64,000 nt of DNA from JAXLQL01 sp046331625 (GCA_046331625.1 JAXLQL010000004.1:124001-188000); one strand, 5' to 3'; shown: positions 25,936 to 34,901, counted from the first letter of the stretch. Numbers and translations: made by a program. Notes: generated by a model from the sequence alone, not told the origin.

Positions 25936-26250
25936 TCGCTTTCCACCTCCGGGCCTTTCACCTCTACGAAATCACCCTTCCTCAACAGTTCCGCGAGTTG
26001 CTTTTCCCGCAACGCCAAGACGTGTCTCGCGGCTTCCTTGAATTGTTGCTCTTCGTCGACATCGATGTTCGCCCGCTGGCTCTTGGAGAACCCGTACGCG
26101 AAAAAGGCCCGCTCTCCACGCCGAAACAGGATGATGCCGGTAGCCTTTCGATCGGCCCTGACTCGGTCTGGCGATCCGCTGCTTGATGACCTCGCCGCCA
26201 AGGCCGGCGTCGATCTGGACCCGAAGATTCGCATGACGTGCCGGATCCCA
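25932..26250 (-). pseudogene. RelE/HigB-like toxin (PF06296 type), frameshifted and N-truncated
   Basis: Two frames carry the family. DAGLGGEVIKQRIARPSQ and GRSKGYR lie in one, and IILFRRGERAFFAYGFSKS, QRANIDVDEEQQFKEAA and AELLRKGDFVEV in the other, with the switch near 26145. Normal members begin with about 35 residues (FxxWARKEGLTD-type) that are not seen here. The C-terminal half remains open but cannot be a complete toxin. Confidence 0.75.
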
Positions 26251-26372
26251 GGCTATAGCACCCAGTGCCATGTTTCAAGATCCGCCAATACCGGCTTCAC
26301 CCGTCCGAGCCCTTGCCATCCGGCCTTCCAAACTCCAACCGAAACACTCCCGCGATACCCTTGGATCTGAAG

Positions 26373-27962
26373 ATGACCGCGCCTCTCCTCGTGCTCGCGC
26401 TGGCCGCGCCCGCTCCTTTCGAGGACCGCTCCGCAACCTCGGGAATCACGATGGTGCTCAGCAACTCACCCACCGCCGAGAAGCACCAAATTGAGACGAT
26501 GCCCGGCGGAGTGGCCGCATTCGACTTCGACAATGACGGCCTCATCGACCTCTTCTTCGCCAACGGCGCGCAGCAGCCGGATCTCCGCAAGGTCCGCCCG
26601 CGCGATTGCAACCGCCTCTATCGCAACCGTGGCGCCCGCTTCGAAGACGTCACCGAACGCGCGGGCTTATGCGGCGAAGGCTACAGCAACGCCGTGGCCG
26701 CGGGCGATTTCGACAATGATGGATTCGACGACCTCTTCGTCGCCGGCGTCAATCGCAACATTCTTTATCGCAACCGCGGTGATGGCACGTTCGAAGACGT
26801 CACCGAAAAAGCAGGCGTCGCGAATCGCGGACGGTGGGCCGCGGGCGCAGGCTGGTTCGACTATGACAATGACGGCCGCCTCGATCTCTTCGTGGTCCAC
26901 TATGTCCGCTGGGATCCGCGCACCGAACCCTTCTGCGGTGACGCCAAGGCCGGCTATCGCAGCTACTGTCATCCGAAATTCTACGAGGGGCTCTCCAACG
27001 CGCTGTTTCACAACAACGGCGATGGCACGTTCACAGACGTCTCGGCTGCATCGGGAATCGCGCGTCACATCGGCAAGGGGATGGGCGTCGCGTTCGCTGA
27101 TTACGATGGCGATGGCCGCATCGACATCTTCGTCGCCAACGACACGGTGCCGAATTTCCTCTTCCGCAATCGCGGCGGCGGCCAATTCGAAGAGGTGGCC
27201 TTTCCGGCCGGCGTCGCGATGAATGAAGACGGCCGCGCGCTTTCGTCAATGGGTGCGGACTTCCGCCCTTTTCGCGGCGTGCGTCCCGCGCTGTTCATCA
27301 CCGCGCTGGTGAACGAAACGTTCCCGCTCTTTCTGAATCGCGGTGGCGGACTGTTCTCCGATTCCACCTATCAATCGGGCGTGGGCCGCGCAACGATAGC
27401 GTACAGCGGTTGGGGCGCGGGCATCTTCGACTTCGACAATGACGGCCGTCAGGATCTGTTCGCCGCCTGCGGAGACGTGCAGACCAACGCCGAGGCCTAT
27501 TCGAGCCGCAAGTCGCGCCAACCGAACTTGCTGTTGCGCGCCACGCCGTCTGGAACATTTGAGGGCCAGGATGTCGGCTCGCCCGCCTTCCATCGCGGCG
27601 CCGCCTTCGCGGATTTCGACAACGATGGCCGCATTGACGTCGCAGTCACTCGCCTCGGCGAAACTCCGCTGCTGCTGCGCAACATGATGGGTTCGGGGAA
27701 CCACTGGATCGGATTCCGCCTCGAAGGCAGGCAGTCGAATCGCGACGCCATCGGTGCGCGCGTGCGCCTGCTCACCGCCGAAGGCCAGCAATGGAACCAC
27801 GTCACCACTTCCGCCGGCTACGCATCGTCGAGCCAGAAGGCGGTCCATTTCGGACTCGGCTCAAACAGCCGCGTCACCTCGGTCGAGATCCTGTGGTCAT
27901 CGGGCGTACGCACCAAGATCGACCAACCCGCCGCCGATCGTTACCACAGCGTGCGCGAATGA
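26373..27962 (+). CDS. Secreted FG-GAP/ASPIC-UnbV protein (CRTAC1 family)
   Basis: 529 residues from the ATG at 26373; the frame upstream to 26265 is not conserved. A short hydrophobic signal (MTAPLLVLALAAPAPFED) is followed by FG-GAP repeats with DxDxDG loops: AAFDFDNDGLIDLFFANG, AAGDFDNDGFDDLFVAGV, WFDYDNDGRLDLFVVHY, AFADYDGDGRIDIFVAND, IFDFDNDGRQDLFAACG, AFADFDNDGRIDVAVTR. The C-terminus is an ASPIC/UnbV domain (NHWIGFRLEGRQSNRDAIGAR, VHFGLGSNSRVTSVEI, LWSSGVRTKI). Probably an exported calcium-binding surface protein; function unknown. Its last 120 bases begin a four-fold tandem repeat, and a relic of its 5' end lies at 18900-19118. Confidence 0.9.
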   Translation: MTAPLLVLALAAPAPFEDRSATSGITMVLSNSPTAEKHQIETMPGGVAAFDFDNDGLIDLFFANGAQQPDLRKVRPRDCNRLYRNRGARFEDVTERAGLCGEGYSNAVAAGDFDNDGFDDLFVAGVNRNILYRNRGDGTFEDVTEKAGVANRGRWAAGAGWFDYDNDGRLDLFVVHYVRWDPRTEPFCGDAKAGYRSYCHPKFYEGLSNALFHNNGDGTFTDVSAASGIARHIGKGMGVAFADYDGDGRIDIFVANDTVPNFLFRNRGGGQFEEVAFPAGVAMNEDGRALSSMGADFRPFRGVRPALFITALVNETFPLFLNRGGGLFSDSTYQSGVGRATIAYSGWGAGIFDFDNDGRQDLFAACGDVQTNAEAYSSRKSRQPNLLLRATPSGTFEGQDVGSPAFHRGAAFADFDNDGRIDVAVTRLGETPLLLRNMMGSGNHWIGFRLEGRQSNRDAIGARVRLLTAEGQQWNHVTTSAGYASSSQKAVHFGLGSNSRVTSVEILWSSGVRTKIDQPAADRYHSVRE

Positions 27963-28422
27963 GGCTCGCGCCGCGTGCATTGAAAGCCCGTTCATTTCGG
28001 CCTCGCAGCGAGCCGCGTCACCGCGGTCGAGATCCTGTGCCGCTCGGGCGCACGCACCAAGATCGACCCTCCGCCGATCGCTACCACCGCGTGCGCAAGT
28101 GACGCTCGCCCCCGTGCCGCATTGAGAAGCCCGTCCATTTCGGCCTCGCAACGGGGCCGCGTCACCGCGGTTCGAGATCCTGTGCCGCTCGGGCGCACGC
28201 ACCAAGATCGGCCAACCCGCCGCCGATCGCTACCACGGCGTGCGCGAGTGACGCTCGCACGCGTGCCGCATTGAGAAGCCCGTCTATTTCGGCCTCGGCT
28301 CGAGCCGCGTCACCGCGGTTCGAGATCCTGTGGCCATCGGGCGCACTCACCACGATCGGCCGACCCACCGCCGATCGCTACCACCGCGTGCGCGAGTGAC
28401 GCTCGCGCCGCGTGCCGCATTT
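27838..28422 (+). repeat. Tandem repeat, four ~145-bp units derived from the 3' end of the UnbV gene
   Basis: The string GAGATCCTGTG recurs at 27885, 28029, 28174 and 28322 (spacing 144, 145 and 148). Each unit runs from ATTTCGGMCTCG through GCACGCACCAAGATCG and GCCGATCGCTACCAC to GTGCGCGAGTGA and a GCTCGC...CGTGCC spacer. The first unit encodes the C-terminus of the UnbV protein; the other three are non-coding copies with frameshifts. The array fills the whole gap up to the sigma factor gene. Confidence 0.92.
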
Positions 28423-28441
28423 TTGAGATACTCGATAGCAC

Positions 28442-29014
28442 ATGCCCGCCGAAGTGACCCAGTTGCTGGTGAATTGGACCAAGGGCGACTCGCACGCCCT
28501 CGATCAGCTCACGCCACTCGTGTACGAGGAGCTCAAGAAGCTCGCCCGCAGCTACCTGCGCCGCGAGCGTAATGACCACACGCTCGAAAGCACCGCGCTC
28601 GTGCATGAAGCCTGGATCCGCCTCATTGACCAGGAGCGCGTGGAATGGCGCAGCCGCTCGCACTTCTTCGGCATCGCCGCGCAGATGATGCGCCGCATCC
28701 TCGTCGACCACGCCCGCTCCGTGAACGCCGCCAAACGCGGCTCCGGCGCCGCCAAGCTCTCGCTCGACGAAGCTCTCGGCCTCGGCACCGCCGCCGGCAT
28801 GGACCTGCTCGCCGTCGACGAAGCGCTCGAACGGCTCGCCGTTCTCGATCCGCAACAAGCCAAGGTAGTGGAGATGCGGTTCTTCGCCGGACTCTCGATC
28901 GAGGAAACCGCCGAAGCGCTCCAGATCTCGCCCGCCACCGTCAAGAGGGATTGGGTGGTGGCCAAGAGCTGGCTCTTCCGTGAGCTCAGCAGCCGCCAGC
29001 AGCAGCAACAATGA
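28442..29014 (+). CDS. ECF-like RNA polymerase sigma factor (TIGR02999 type)
   Basis: 190 residues. Region 2 reads LTPLVYEELKKLARSYLRRER, ALVHEAWIRLIDQ, FFGIAAQMMRRILVDHAR; region 4 reads ARVVEMRFFAGLSIEETAEAL and TVKRDWVVAKSWLFREL. The signature YEELKKLAxxYLRRERxxHTLxxTALVHEAxxRL is that of the TIGR02999/ECF group that partners Ser/Thr kinases in Acidobacteriota and Planctomycetes. The last 4 bases overlap the kinase start, so the two are coupled. It probably responds to a signal through the kinase rather than a classical anti-sigma factor, since none is encoded here (inference). Confidence 0.92.
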   Translation: MPAEVTQLLVNWTKGDSHALDQLTPLVYEELKKLARSYLRRERNDHTLESTALVHEAWIRLIDQERVEWRSRSHFFGIAAQMMRRILVDHARSVNAAKRGSGAAKLSLDEALGLGTAAGMDLLAVDEALERLAVLDPQQAKVVEMRFFAGLSIEETAEALQISPATVKRDWVVAKSWLFRELSSRQQQQQ

Positions 29015-31437
29015 CGCCAGTCGAGTGGCAGGAAGTCAAACGCATCGTCGGCGAGGCCCTCGTTCGCGAGGAGCCCGAACGTGAGGCATTCCTCTCGAGC
29101 GCGCTGGCCGATCGTCCGGACCTGCGCGATGAAGTGGAATCGCTCATCGAAGCCAGCCGCGAAGCCGAGGACTTCCTCGAAGCCCCCGCTGATCCGCTGA
29201 TCGGCACCCGCCTCGGACCCTACATGGTGGAGGAGTGCGTCGGCTCGGGCGGCATGGGTTCCGTGTACCTCGCCACGCGCCGAGACGGCGAGTTCACCAT
29301 GCGCGTCGCCATCAAAGTGGTCAAGCGCGGCATGGACACCGACGGCATCGTCCGCCGCTTCCGCTCCGAGCGCCAGATCCTGGCGCGGCTGTCGCATCCC
29401 AACATCGCGCGCTTGTTCGATGGCGGAGTCACTCGCGACGGCCGCCCGTATTTCGTGATGGAAGCCGTGGAGGGCAAACGGATCGACGAAGCCGCGCGCG
29501 ACCTCCCGCTCGACAAGAAACTCGATCTGTTCCGTTCCGTCTGCGAAGCCGTACAGTACGCGCACGCGCATCTCGTCATCCACGGCGACATCAAGGCCGG
29601 CAACATTCTGGTGACGCCGGAAGGCATTCCGAAGTTGCTCGACTTCGGCATCGCGCGCCTCACCGAAACCGATCCCGAGCAAACGGAAACCGCCAACACG
29701 ATGCCGCCCGCTTTCACTCCGGAGTACTCGAGTCCGGAGCAGTTGCGCGGGCAAGCGCTATCCACTTCGAGCGACGTCTACTCGCTCGGCGTGTTGCTGT
29801 GCGAACTGCTGTGCGGCCGGCGCCCCTGGCAGTTCGAGTTCCCGCACCCCGAGCACATTCTTCGCACCATCACCGAACACGAGCCCGCTCTTCCGAGCAA
29901 GGTTTCGGGCGATTCGCGCTTGCGCGGCGATCTCGACAACATCGTGCGCCGCGCCGTGCAGGCCGATGTCGAGCGCCGCTACCGCTCGGTGGAACAACTC
30001 TCTGAAGATATCCGCCGCCATCGCGAAGGACTGCCGGTTACCGCTCGCCCTGACACGTTCCTCTATCGCACTACCAAGTTCGCCTATCGCAACCGCCTGG
30101 CCGTTGCGGCGGGCATCACCACCGTGGCCGCGCTCGGTATCGGACTCGGAATCGCCACCGTCGAAGCGCGCCGCGCGATACGCCAGCAGACGCGCGCCGA
30201 GGCGCGATTCAACGACGTACGGACTCTGGCGATGTCGGTCTTCGAAGTGGAGAAGGACCTCGCTCAACTTCGCGACAGCACTCCGATTCGGCGGCGTTTG
30301 CTCGATCATGTGGCGCAATATCTCGAGAAAATCAACGAGCGCGCCGACGACGATCCCACCCTGCTGAATGACATCGCCCAGGCGTATCAGAAGCTCGGAG
30401 ACGTGCAAGGCCGCCCCAATGTCTCGAATGTGGGCAATCCGAACCAGGCGCTGGAAAGCTACGGCAAGGCTCTCAAAATCCGCGCTGTCTTGTATGCCCG
30501 CTTTCCGGCCGACAAGGTCCAGACCATGGCCTACTCCGAAGGCTGCGTTCGGTACGCGGGCTTGCTCAACGTGATGAGCGACCATGCCAAGGCGCTCGAA
30601 TGGAATCGGAAGGCCGTGGAGTTGCGCCAGCAATTGCTGCAAGCCGATCCCGCCAATCACGATCTACAGCGTTCGGCCACCGATGCGCTCCTCTCGCTGG
30701 GTAGCACGTTGTCGCTGATGGGCGATTGGCCGGCCGTGCTCGACAACCGCCGCCAGGTGTACGAAAGCTACAAGAAGCTGGCCTCGGACCCGAACTCCGA
30801 CGTGGACGCCATCGGCCTCGGGTTGGCCGCTCGACGCTATGCTGGGATTTTGTTTGAAACAGGAAACGTCAAGAGCGCCATTCCTCTCTTTCGCGAGTCG
30901 CTCGCCATCGAAACCCGTCTGATGCAGCGCAAACCGGGCAACCGCGAGCAGCGCATCACGCTCGCCATGGCGCAGAACGTGCTCGCCTACGCGCTCACCG
31001 AAAGCGGCGATCATGCCGGCGCCATTCCGGTGGCCAGGCAATCGGTGCAGAATCACGAGGAATGCGTCGCATTCGATCCCCGCGATTTCCGCGCCCGCAA
31101 CCTGCTCTCCACCGCGTTGACCACGCTCGGCAACGCGCAGATCCGCGCGGGCCAGCCCAAGCCAGGCGCCGTGACGCTCGATCGTAGCCGCGTGATGCGC
31201 GAGGAAATGTACCACGAGAGCCCGGCCAACGCAGGCGTCCGCGGTCAAGTGGCCGAGATCTACTCGAGCTTGGGAGACGCCGCGCGCGCCATGGGAAACA
31301 AGCCAGGCGCCATCGAGTGGTATCGCCGCGCCGGCGACATGCTTGACGACCTCAAAGCTCGCAACCAAGCCAACGCGGCCATGGAGAAGATCCGCAAACG
31401 CAATCAGGATGCGCTTGCGGCTGCCCAAGCCAACTGA
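29011..31437 (+). CDS. Membrane-anchored Ser/Thr protein kinase with C-terminal TPR domain
   Basis: 808 residues. The kinase domain spans residues ~69-340: glycine loop GSGGMGSV (78-85), catalytic Lys102 in VAIKVV, catalytic loop HGDIKAGN (191-198), DFG (211-213), APE-like SSPEQL. The usual HRD Arg is Gly here, so this is a non-RD kinase; the catalytic Asp193, Lys195 and Asn198 are kept. A single membrane segment lies at ~363-385 (AGITTVAALGIGLGIATV). The C-terminal ~400 residues, likely periplasmic, are TPR-like (ALESYGKALKIRAVLY, ALEWNRKAVELRQQLL). The first 60 residues resemble the N-terminal helical region common in these kinases. It is coupled to the sigma factor by a 4-base overlap. Confidence 0.92.
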   Translation: MTPVEWQEVKRIVGEALVREEPEREAFLSSALADRPDLRDEVESLIEASREAEDFLEAPADPLIGTRLGPYMVEECVGSGGMGSVYLATRRDGEFTMRVAIKVVKRGMDTDGIVRRFRSERQILARLSHPNIARLFDGGVTRDGRPYFVMEAVEGKRIDEAARDLPLDKKLDLFRSVCEAVQYAHAHLVIHGDIKAGNILVTPEGIPKLLDFGIARLTETDPEQTETANTMPPAFTPEYSSPEQLRGQALSTSSDVYSLGVLLCELLCGRRPWQFEFPHPEHILRTITEHEPALPSKVSGDSRLRGDLDNIVRRAVQADVERRYRSVEQLSEDIRRHREGLPVTARPDTFLYRTTKFAYRNRLAVAAGITTVAALGIGLGIATVEARRAIRQQTRAEARFNDVRTLAMSVFEVEKDLAQLRDSTPIRRRLLDHVAQYLEKINERADDDPTLLNDIAQAYQKLGDVQGRPNVSNVGNPNQALESYGKALKIRAVLYARFPADKVQTMAYSEGCVRYAGLLNVMSDHAKALEWNRKAVELRQQLLQADPANHDLQRSATDALLSLGSTLSLMGDWPAVLDNRRQVYESYKKLASDPNSDVDAIGLGLAARRYAGILFETGNVKSAIPLFRESLAIETRLMQRKPGNREQRITLAMAQNVLAYALTESGDHAGAIPVARQSVQNHEECVAFDPRDFRARNLLSTALTTLGNAQIRAGQPKPGAVTLDRSRVMREEMYHESPANAGVRGQVAEIYSSLGDAARAMGNKPGAIEWYRRAGDMLDDLKARNQANAAMEKIRKRNQDALAAAQAN

Positions 31438-32109
31438 ATGGATTCGACGGCTCCCCGCTGGTTCGTGCGGATCGCGATCAACCCCGAGCACTGGGAGCTC
31501 GACCAAGCCCGCCTCACGGACTTCCCGGTGGAAGCGATCATCGAAACCGAAGATGACGCACGCGTGTACTTCGCGGCAAAAGCGGAGGCCGAGGAGTGCG
31601 CGCGTGAGTTCGGTGTCGCGGCGCCGCAGATGACAAGCGCGGGTGGCGGCGAGGTGTTCGGCGATGAGCCGCATCCGACTACCGCACTCTGCGTGGAACT
31701 GCTGCGGCGAGCGGTGAAGCCCGGCGACCGCGTCGCCGACATCGGCTCCGGCACGGGCATCCTCTCGCGCACCGCCGCCGAGTGCCAAGCAGCGTTCGCC
31801 GTGGGATGCGATATCGACGCGCCGGCAGCGCGTCGCACGCTGGCTCACGCAGCGGCCATTCAAGGCAGCGCCGATTGCCTGCGCAGCGGCGAGTTCCACG
31901 TGGTGGCCGCGAATCTCCACTTGGCCGCGCTGCGAACCGTGTGGCCCGACCTGGCTCGCATCGCGCGCCCGCAAGCGAACGTGGTTCTCGGCGGACTGCT
32001 CGACGCGCATCGCGGCGAGGTGGTGACGCTCCTCGCCACCGCCGGATTCGACGTCGCCCTCGAGTTGCAGTCGGGTGACTGGCTCGCGATCCTCGCGAGC
32101 CGACTGTGA
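31438..32109 (+). CDS. PrmA-like class I SAM-dependent methyltransferase
   Basis: 223 residues, starting at the base directly after the kinase stop (TGA then ATG). SAM-binding motif I is VADIGSGTGILSRTAA (residues ~100-115), followed by VGCDIDAPAARRT and FHVVAANLHLAALRTVWP, where AANLH stands where ribosomal protein L11 methyltransferases have the NxxxxPL-type motif. The N-terminal ~75 residues match the substrate-recognition domain of PrmA only loosely and the protein is shorter than E. coli PrmA (~293). Methylation of a ribosomal protein is likely but not certain. It is probably the last gene of the sigma-kinase operon. Confidence 0.78.
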   Translation: MDSTAPRWFVRIAINPEHWELDQARLTDFPVEAIIETEDDARVYFAAKAEAEECAREFGVAAPQMTSAGGGEVFGDEPHPTTALCVELLRRAVKPGDRVADIGSGTGILSRTAAECQAAFAVGCDIDAPAARRTLAHAAAIQGSADCLRSGEFHVVAANLHLAALRTVWPDLARIARPQANVVLGGLLDAHRGEVVTLLATAGFDVALELQSGDWLAILASRL

Positions 32110-32134
32110 TATTCTGGTGAAGTACACCGTTCGC

Positions 32135-32211
<77 letters not shown>

Positions 32212-32531
32212 TTCCTTGACCGAACTCTCCCTTTCACTGCGACCCGTGTGGACGCCGGCCAATCCAGCGATCGAGTCCCGCGCCTGAAGTCTTCACGGCC
32301 ATCGAAGAAATCAAAGGATAGAAATTAGGATCGGCAGCGGAGCCCGCTTCAAGCGTGCGGCACTGACCGCGCCGCTTTCCTTACCGCTGTCGCTGCGTGC
32401 TGCTTACCGGCTTGATTCTCGCCGTCGCGCGAGCCTGCGCCTGGTGCGGTTCCGCCTTGCGATGCAAGGTCGCGGAAGCCGGCATGGGCGAACACGCGCA
32501 GCGAACCACTCGGGCCTGAAGTCCGCGCCGG
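32212..32531. other. Intergenic, no gene seen
   Basis: 320 bases between tRNA-Asp and the next gene's stop. No convincing coding frame, hairpin terminator or repeat was seen; a moderately AT-rich stretch lies at 32300-32335. Confidence 0.5.
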
Positions 32532-33131
32532 CTACTGCTTCGGCGCTGGCGGCTTCATGATCTCGGTCCAGCGAGCCTCGGGAATCTTGGCGGCCTCGCG
32601 CAACTGCCGCACCTCCTTCGCGTCCACGGGTGACGGCGTGAAGAAGCGTTTGAAGAACGAGCGCGCTCCATCCGATACTTCGCTCTCGATCGCCTTCAAT
32701 CGCCATTGCAGCTGGGTCTGCTCGGCCTTGCGCTGATTGGCTGCCACCGCTTTGTCGTACTCGGCTTTGCGGGCCGGATCCTTCGGCGGTCCTCCTGGAC
32801 TCGCGCTTCCCGGCAAGATCGTGCGTGTCAGTGGGCGGTCTTCCGGGTCGAAATGCGGATCGCGCGCCGAGTCGATCGCGTGGATCAGGCGCATCCACGC
32901 GGCCGCGGCCTTATGGCGCACCGCCAGCCGATCCGCCGTGGCGGGAACACCCAGCGGGTCGATGGCGAGCAGGCGCCCCGAAGCTTGCTCGAGCAGGTTG
33001 GCGTCTTTGGTTTTCTCGAACTCCGCGATCGGCTTCAATGCGGCATCTACGTCCTGCGACATCTTTCTTGCCTCCTGCGCTCGGACCGCGGCCCAAGCGG
33101 CGAAAACGATAGTGAGCAACCGCACTCGCAT
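32532..33131 (-). CDS. Uncharacterised exported protein
   Basis: About 199 residues from the ATG at 33131 (MRVRLLTIVFAAWAAVRAQEA, a signal peptide). The longer frame to 33278 is a shadow of the neighbour. The mature part is helical and charged (VDAALKPIAEFEKTKDANLLEQ, KAEYDKAVAANQRKAEQTQLQ, GARSFFKRFFTP). No family recognised. It follows the 33139 gene in the same direction with an 7-base gap and probably forms one transcript with it and the gene at 34054. Confidence 0.6.
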   Translation of the reverse strand: MRVRLLTIVFAAWAAVRAQEARKMSQDVDAALKPIAEFEKTKDANLLEQASGRLLAIDPLGVPATADRLAVRHKAAAAWMRLIHAIDSARDPHFDPEDRPLTRTILPGSASPGGPPKDPARKAEYDKAVAANQRKAEQTQLQWRLKAIESEVSDGARSFFKRFFTPSPVDAKEVRQLREAAKIPEARWTEIMKPPAPKQ

Positions 33132-33138
33132 GGCGTTC

Positions 33139-34053
33139 TCAAGTCTTGCCGTCACCAGTGGCGTCCCCGGCGCCGATGGTCGCCCATGCGCCCGCCTTCG
33201 TTGCCGTGAGCAGCCCGTTTGAGGCGCAACTGATGCGGTGATCGACGGTTTGGATGGCGCGCCAGGCCGCCTTGCCAACCACGCGGTATTTCCACGGGAT
33301 GGGAAAGTGCTCGGAGCCTGTATCCGGAGAGGACCACGTGGAACCGCAGTGTCCCGAGTAGACGTGATCGTTGGCGTTCATCTCCGTTCCCTGCCCCGCC
33401 GAGACATGCGTAGTTGCACCCAGCCCATTCGGGTTGGGATGGTGCCCGGAACCGTTGTGGCACGAATACACGCCGTTCCCCACCATCGGCACATCGTCTT
33501 CCAGAAACTCGACGCGGTGGAAGTTGACGTCATCGGGCATCAAGAAGATCTTCGTGTACATGCCGACGTCCGGGTAGTTCTGCGTGTGCTGCACTTTGCC
33601 TGGATAGCGCGGTGTCATCACCACCGCGTTAGGCTGCACGATTTGGAAGCTGATGCTCGCCGTGCAGCCGCCGCCCGTGGCGGTGATGGTCACGCTCTGC
33701 GCCGTCTCGGGAGCCGTGTAGACAACGGTCGCGCCGCTGGTGGAAGAGAGGTCGCTCGCTGGTACTCCGCTCCACGTGGCGCTCCCCAACGAGAAGGTGA
33801 GGCTCACGCGCTCGCCAACGCCAAGCCGCGTTCGGGCGCGATTGGCCGGCTCCGTCATCACTGTCTCGGAAGTGATGTGACAGGTGACGCACGGAGATGC
33901 TCCGGCACCCGAAACAGCATCCACACCAGGACACGAAGAACCAGGCGTGCCGCCCTCGGGCGGAGGCGGTGCGCTCGGCGCTGGCGAAGCGGCGGCAGGA
34001 GTGGAACCGGTTCGCGGCGGATTCGGATCAGCTGGCCGTGAGCAGCAGGACAT
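33139..34053 (-). CDS. Uncharacterised protein with Ig-like and His-rich regions
   Basis: 304 residues starting MSCCSRPADPNPPRTG directly after the stop of the 34054 gene. No clear signal peptide. Residues ~10-50 are Pro/Gly-rich (SPAPSAPPPPEGGTPGSSCPG); CVTCHITSE is a CxxCH motif that could bind haem or metal. Residues ~80-140 look like an Ig-like strand set (SLTFSLGSATWSG, VTITATGGGCTASISFQI). The rest holds YSCHNGSGHHPNPNG and ISCASNGLLTA. The immediate linkage to a protein with an effector-associated domain suggests it may be the cargo or effector of that module, but no catalytic motif is recognised. Confidence 0.6.
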   Translation of the reverse strand: MSCCSRPADPNPPRTGSTPAAASPAPSAPPPPEGGTPGSSCPGVDAVSGAGASPCVTCHITSETVMTEPANRARTRLGVGERVSLTFSLGSATWSGVPASDLSSTSGATVVYTAPETAQSVTITATGGGCTASISFQIVQPNAVVMTPRYPGKVQHTQNYPDVGMYTKIFLMPDDVNFHRVEFLEDDVPMVGNGVYSCHNGSGHHPNPNGLGATTHVSAGQGTEMNANDHVYSGHCGSTWSSPDTGSEHFPIPWKYRVVGKAAWRAIQTVDHRISCASNGLLTATKAGAWATIGAGDATGDGKT

Positions 34054-34815
34054 CTATCCGATCCTTTCCGAGAGCCGGCGCCGCATCAATTGAACGTAGG
34101 TGTTCGCCTTGGCGCCGATCTGCTCCACTTTGGCCTTACCATCGCTCTGCTCCTCGAGCATCTTGCGCAACCACGGATGTACGGGATCTTCGTGAACGCC
34201 ATGTCCGAAGGTGAACTGCAGCACCAGCAGCAGCGCCGCGCCCGTGGGCATGTCGAGCCCGAAGCCGGCTGCGGTCTTCCAAGCCGTATCCACCAGTTCG
34301 TCGAGCGCACCGGGCTCCAGGAACTCGAGGCGCTCGGGATGGAGCCACTGCAGGAGTTCCGGAGCTCGCCCCCGCAACGATCCGGCGATGCGAGCCAGGC
34401 GGTCGACATTGAGGTTTTCGCCGCGTTCGAGCGCGGCCAAGCCGAGAGCTCCGCGCTCGCCGAAGGCGCGGTCGAGATAGGAGACGGCGTGGAAGTGCAG
34501 CAGGCTCGCTCGTTCGGCGGGTGAACCCTCGGCCGGATCGAGGAACGGCCGCAGCCAGCGATACTGTGGATCGGTGTCGAACGCATTGCCGAACGACATC
34601 AGCATTTCGAGGAAGAGCTGCAAGTGGTTGCCGGCCGTGAAGCCGTACTCCCTGGCACGCGGAATGCCTTCCCCGGCGAGCCGTTGCAGCCCGGCCTTGC
34701 CCGCTGCCGCGGCGAGCAGCGGATCGTAGGTCTCGAGGTGGCGAGCAGCGCTGGCCGCCGACCTCTCCTCACTCTCGGCGGCGAGAGTGCGAATCTGCCG
34801 TTGCCGGACGATCAT
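34054..34815 (-). CDS. Uncharacterised helical protein with duplicated domain, relative of the 61931 protein
   Basis: 253 residues from the ATG at 34815 (MIVRQRQIRTLAAESEE); the open frame upstream to 34947 overlaps the divergent gene and is not used. Residues 50-92 (GIPRAREYGF...NHLQLFLEMLM, FDTDPQYRWLRPFL) align colinearly with the protein at 61931 (GIARARYWNL...FDADPEFEWAQAIL). Residues 180-222 (TAAGFGLDMPTG, LLLVLQFTFG, VHPWLRKML) repeat the same pattern, so the domain is duplicated. I recall this family next to type VI or polymorphic effectors; its role may be loading or chaperoning (inference). It is followed without a gap by the 33139 gene. Confidence 0.7.
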   Translation of the reverse strand: MIVRQRQIRTLAAESEERSAASAARHLETYDPLLAAAAGKAGLQRLAGEGIPRAREYGFTAGNHLQLFLEMLMSFGNAFDTDPQYRWLRPFLDPAEGSPAERASLLHFHAVSYLDRAFGERGALGLAALERGENLNVDRLARIAGSLRGRAPELLQWLHPERLEFLEPGALDELVDTAWKTAAGFGLDMPTGAALLLVLQFTFGHGVHEDPVHPWLRKMLEEQSDGKAKVEQIGAKANTYVQLMRRRLSERIG

Positions 34816-34901
34816 CCTCGCACAGGTTATCACGCATCGCGGCCGGCTTCGATCGCGAACCGGCACACGCGAACTGGTAGACTTCGAAGCGGAGGCCCAC
34901 C

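Noticed and set aside
27838..28422. The tandem array considered as a CRISPR-like array
   Set aside because: Units are 145 bp without separate spacers and derive from a coding sequence; no cas genes.
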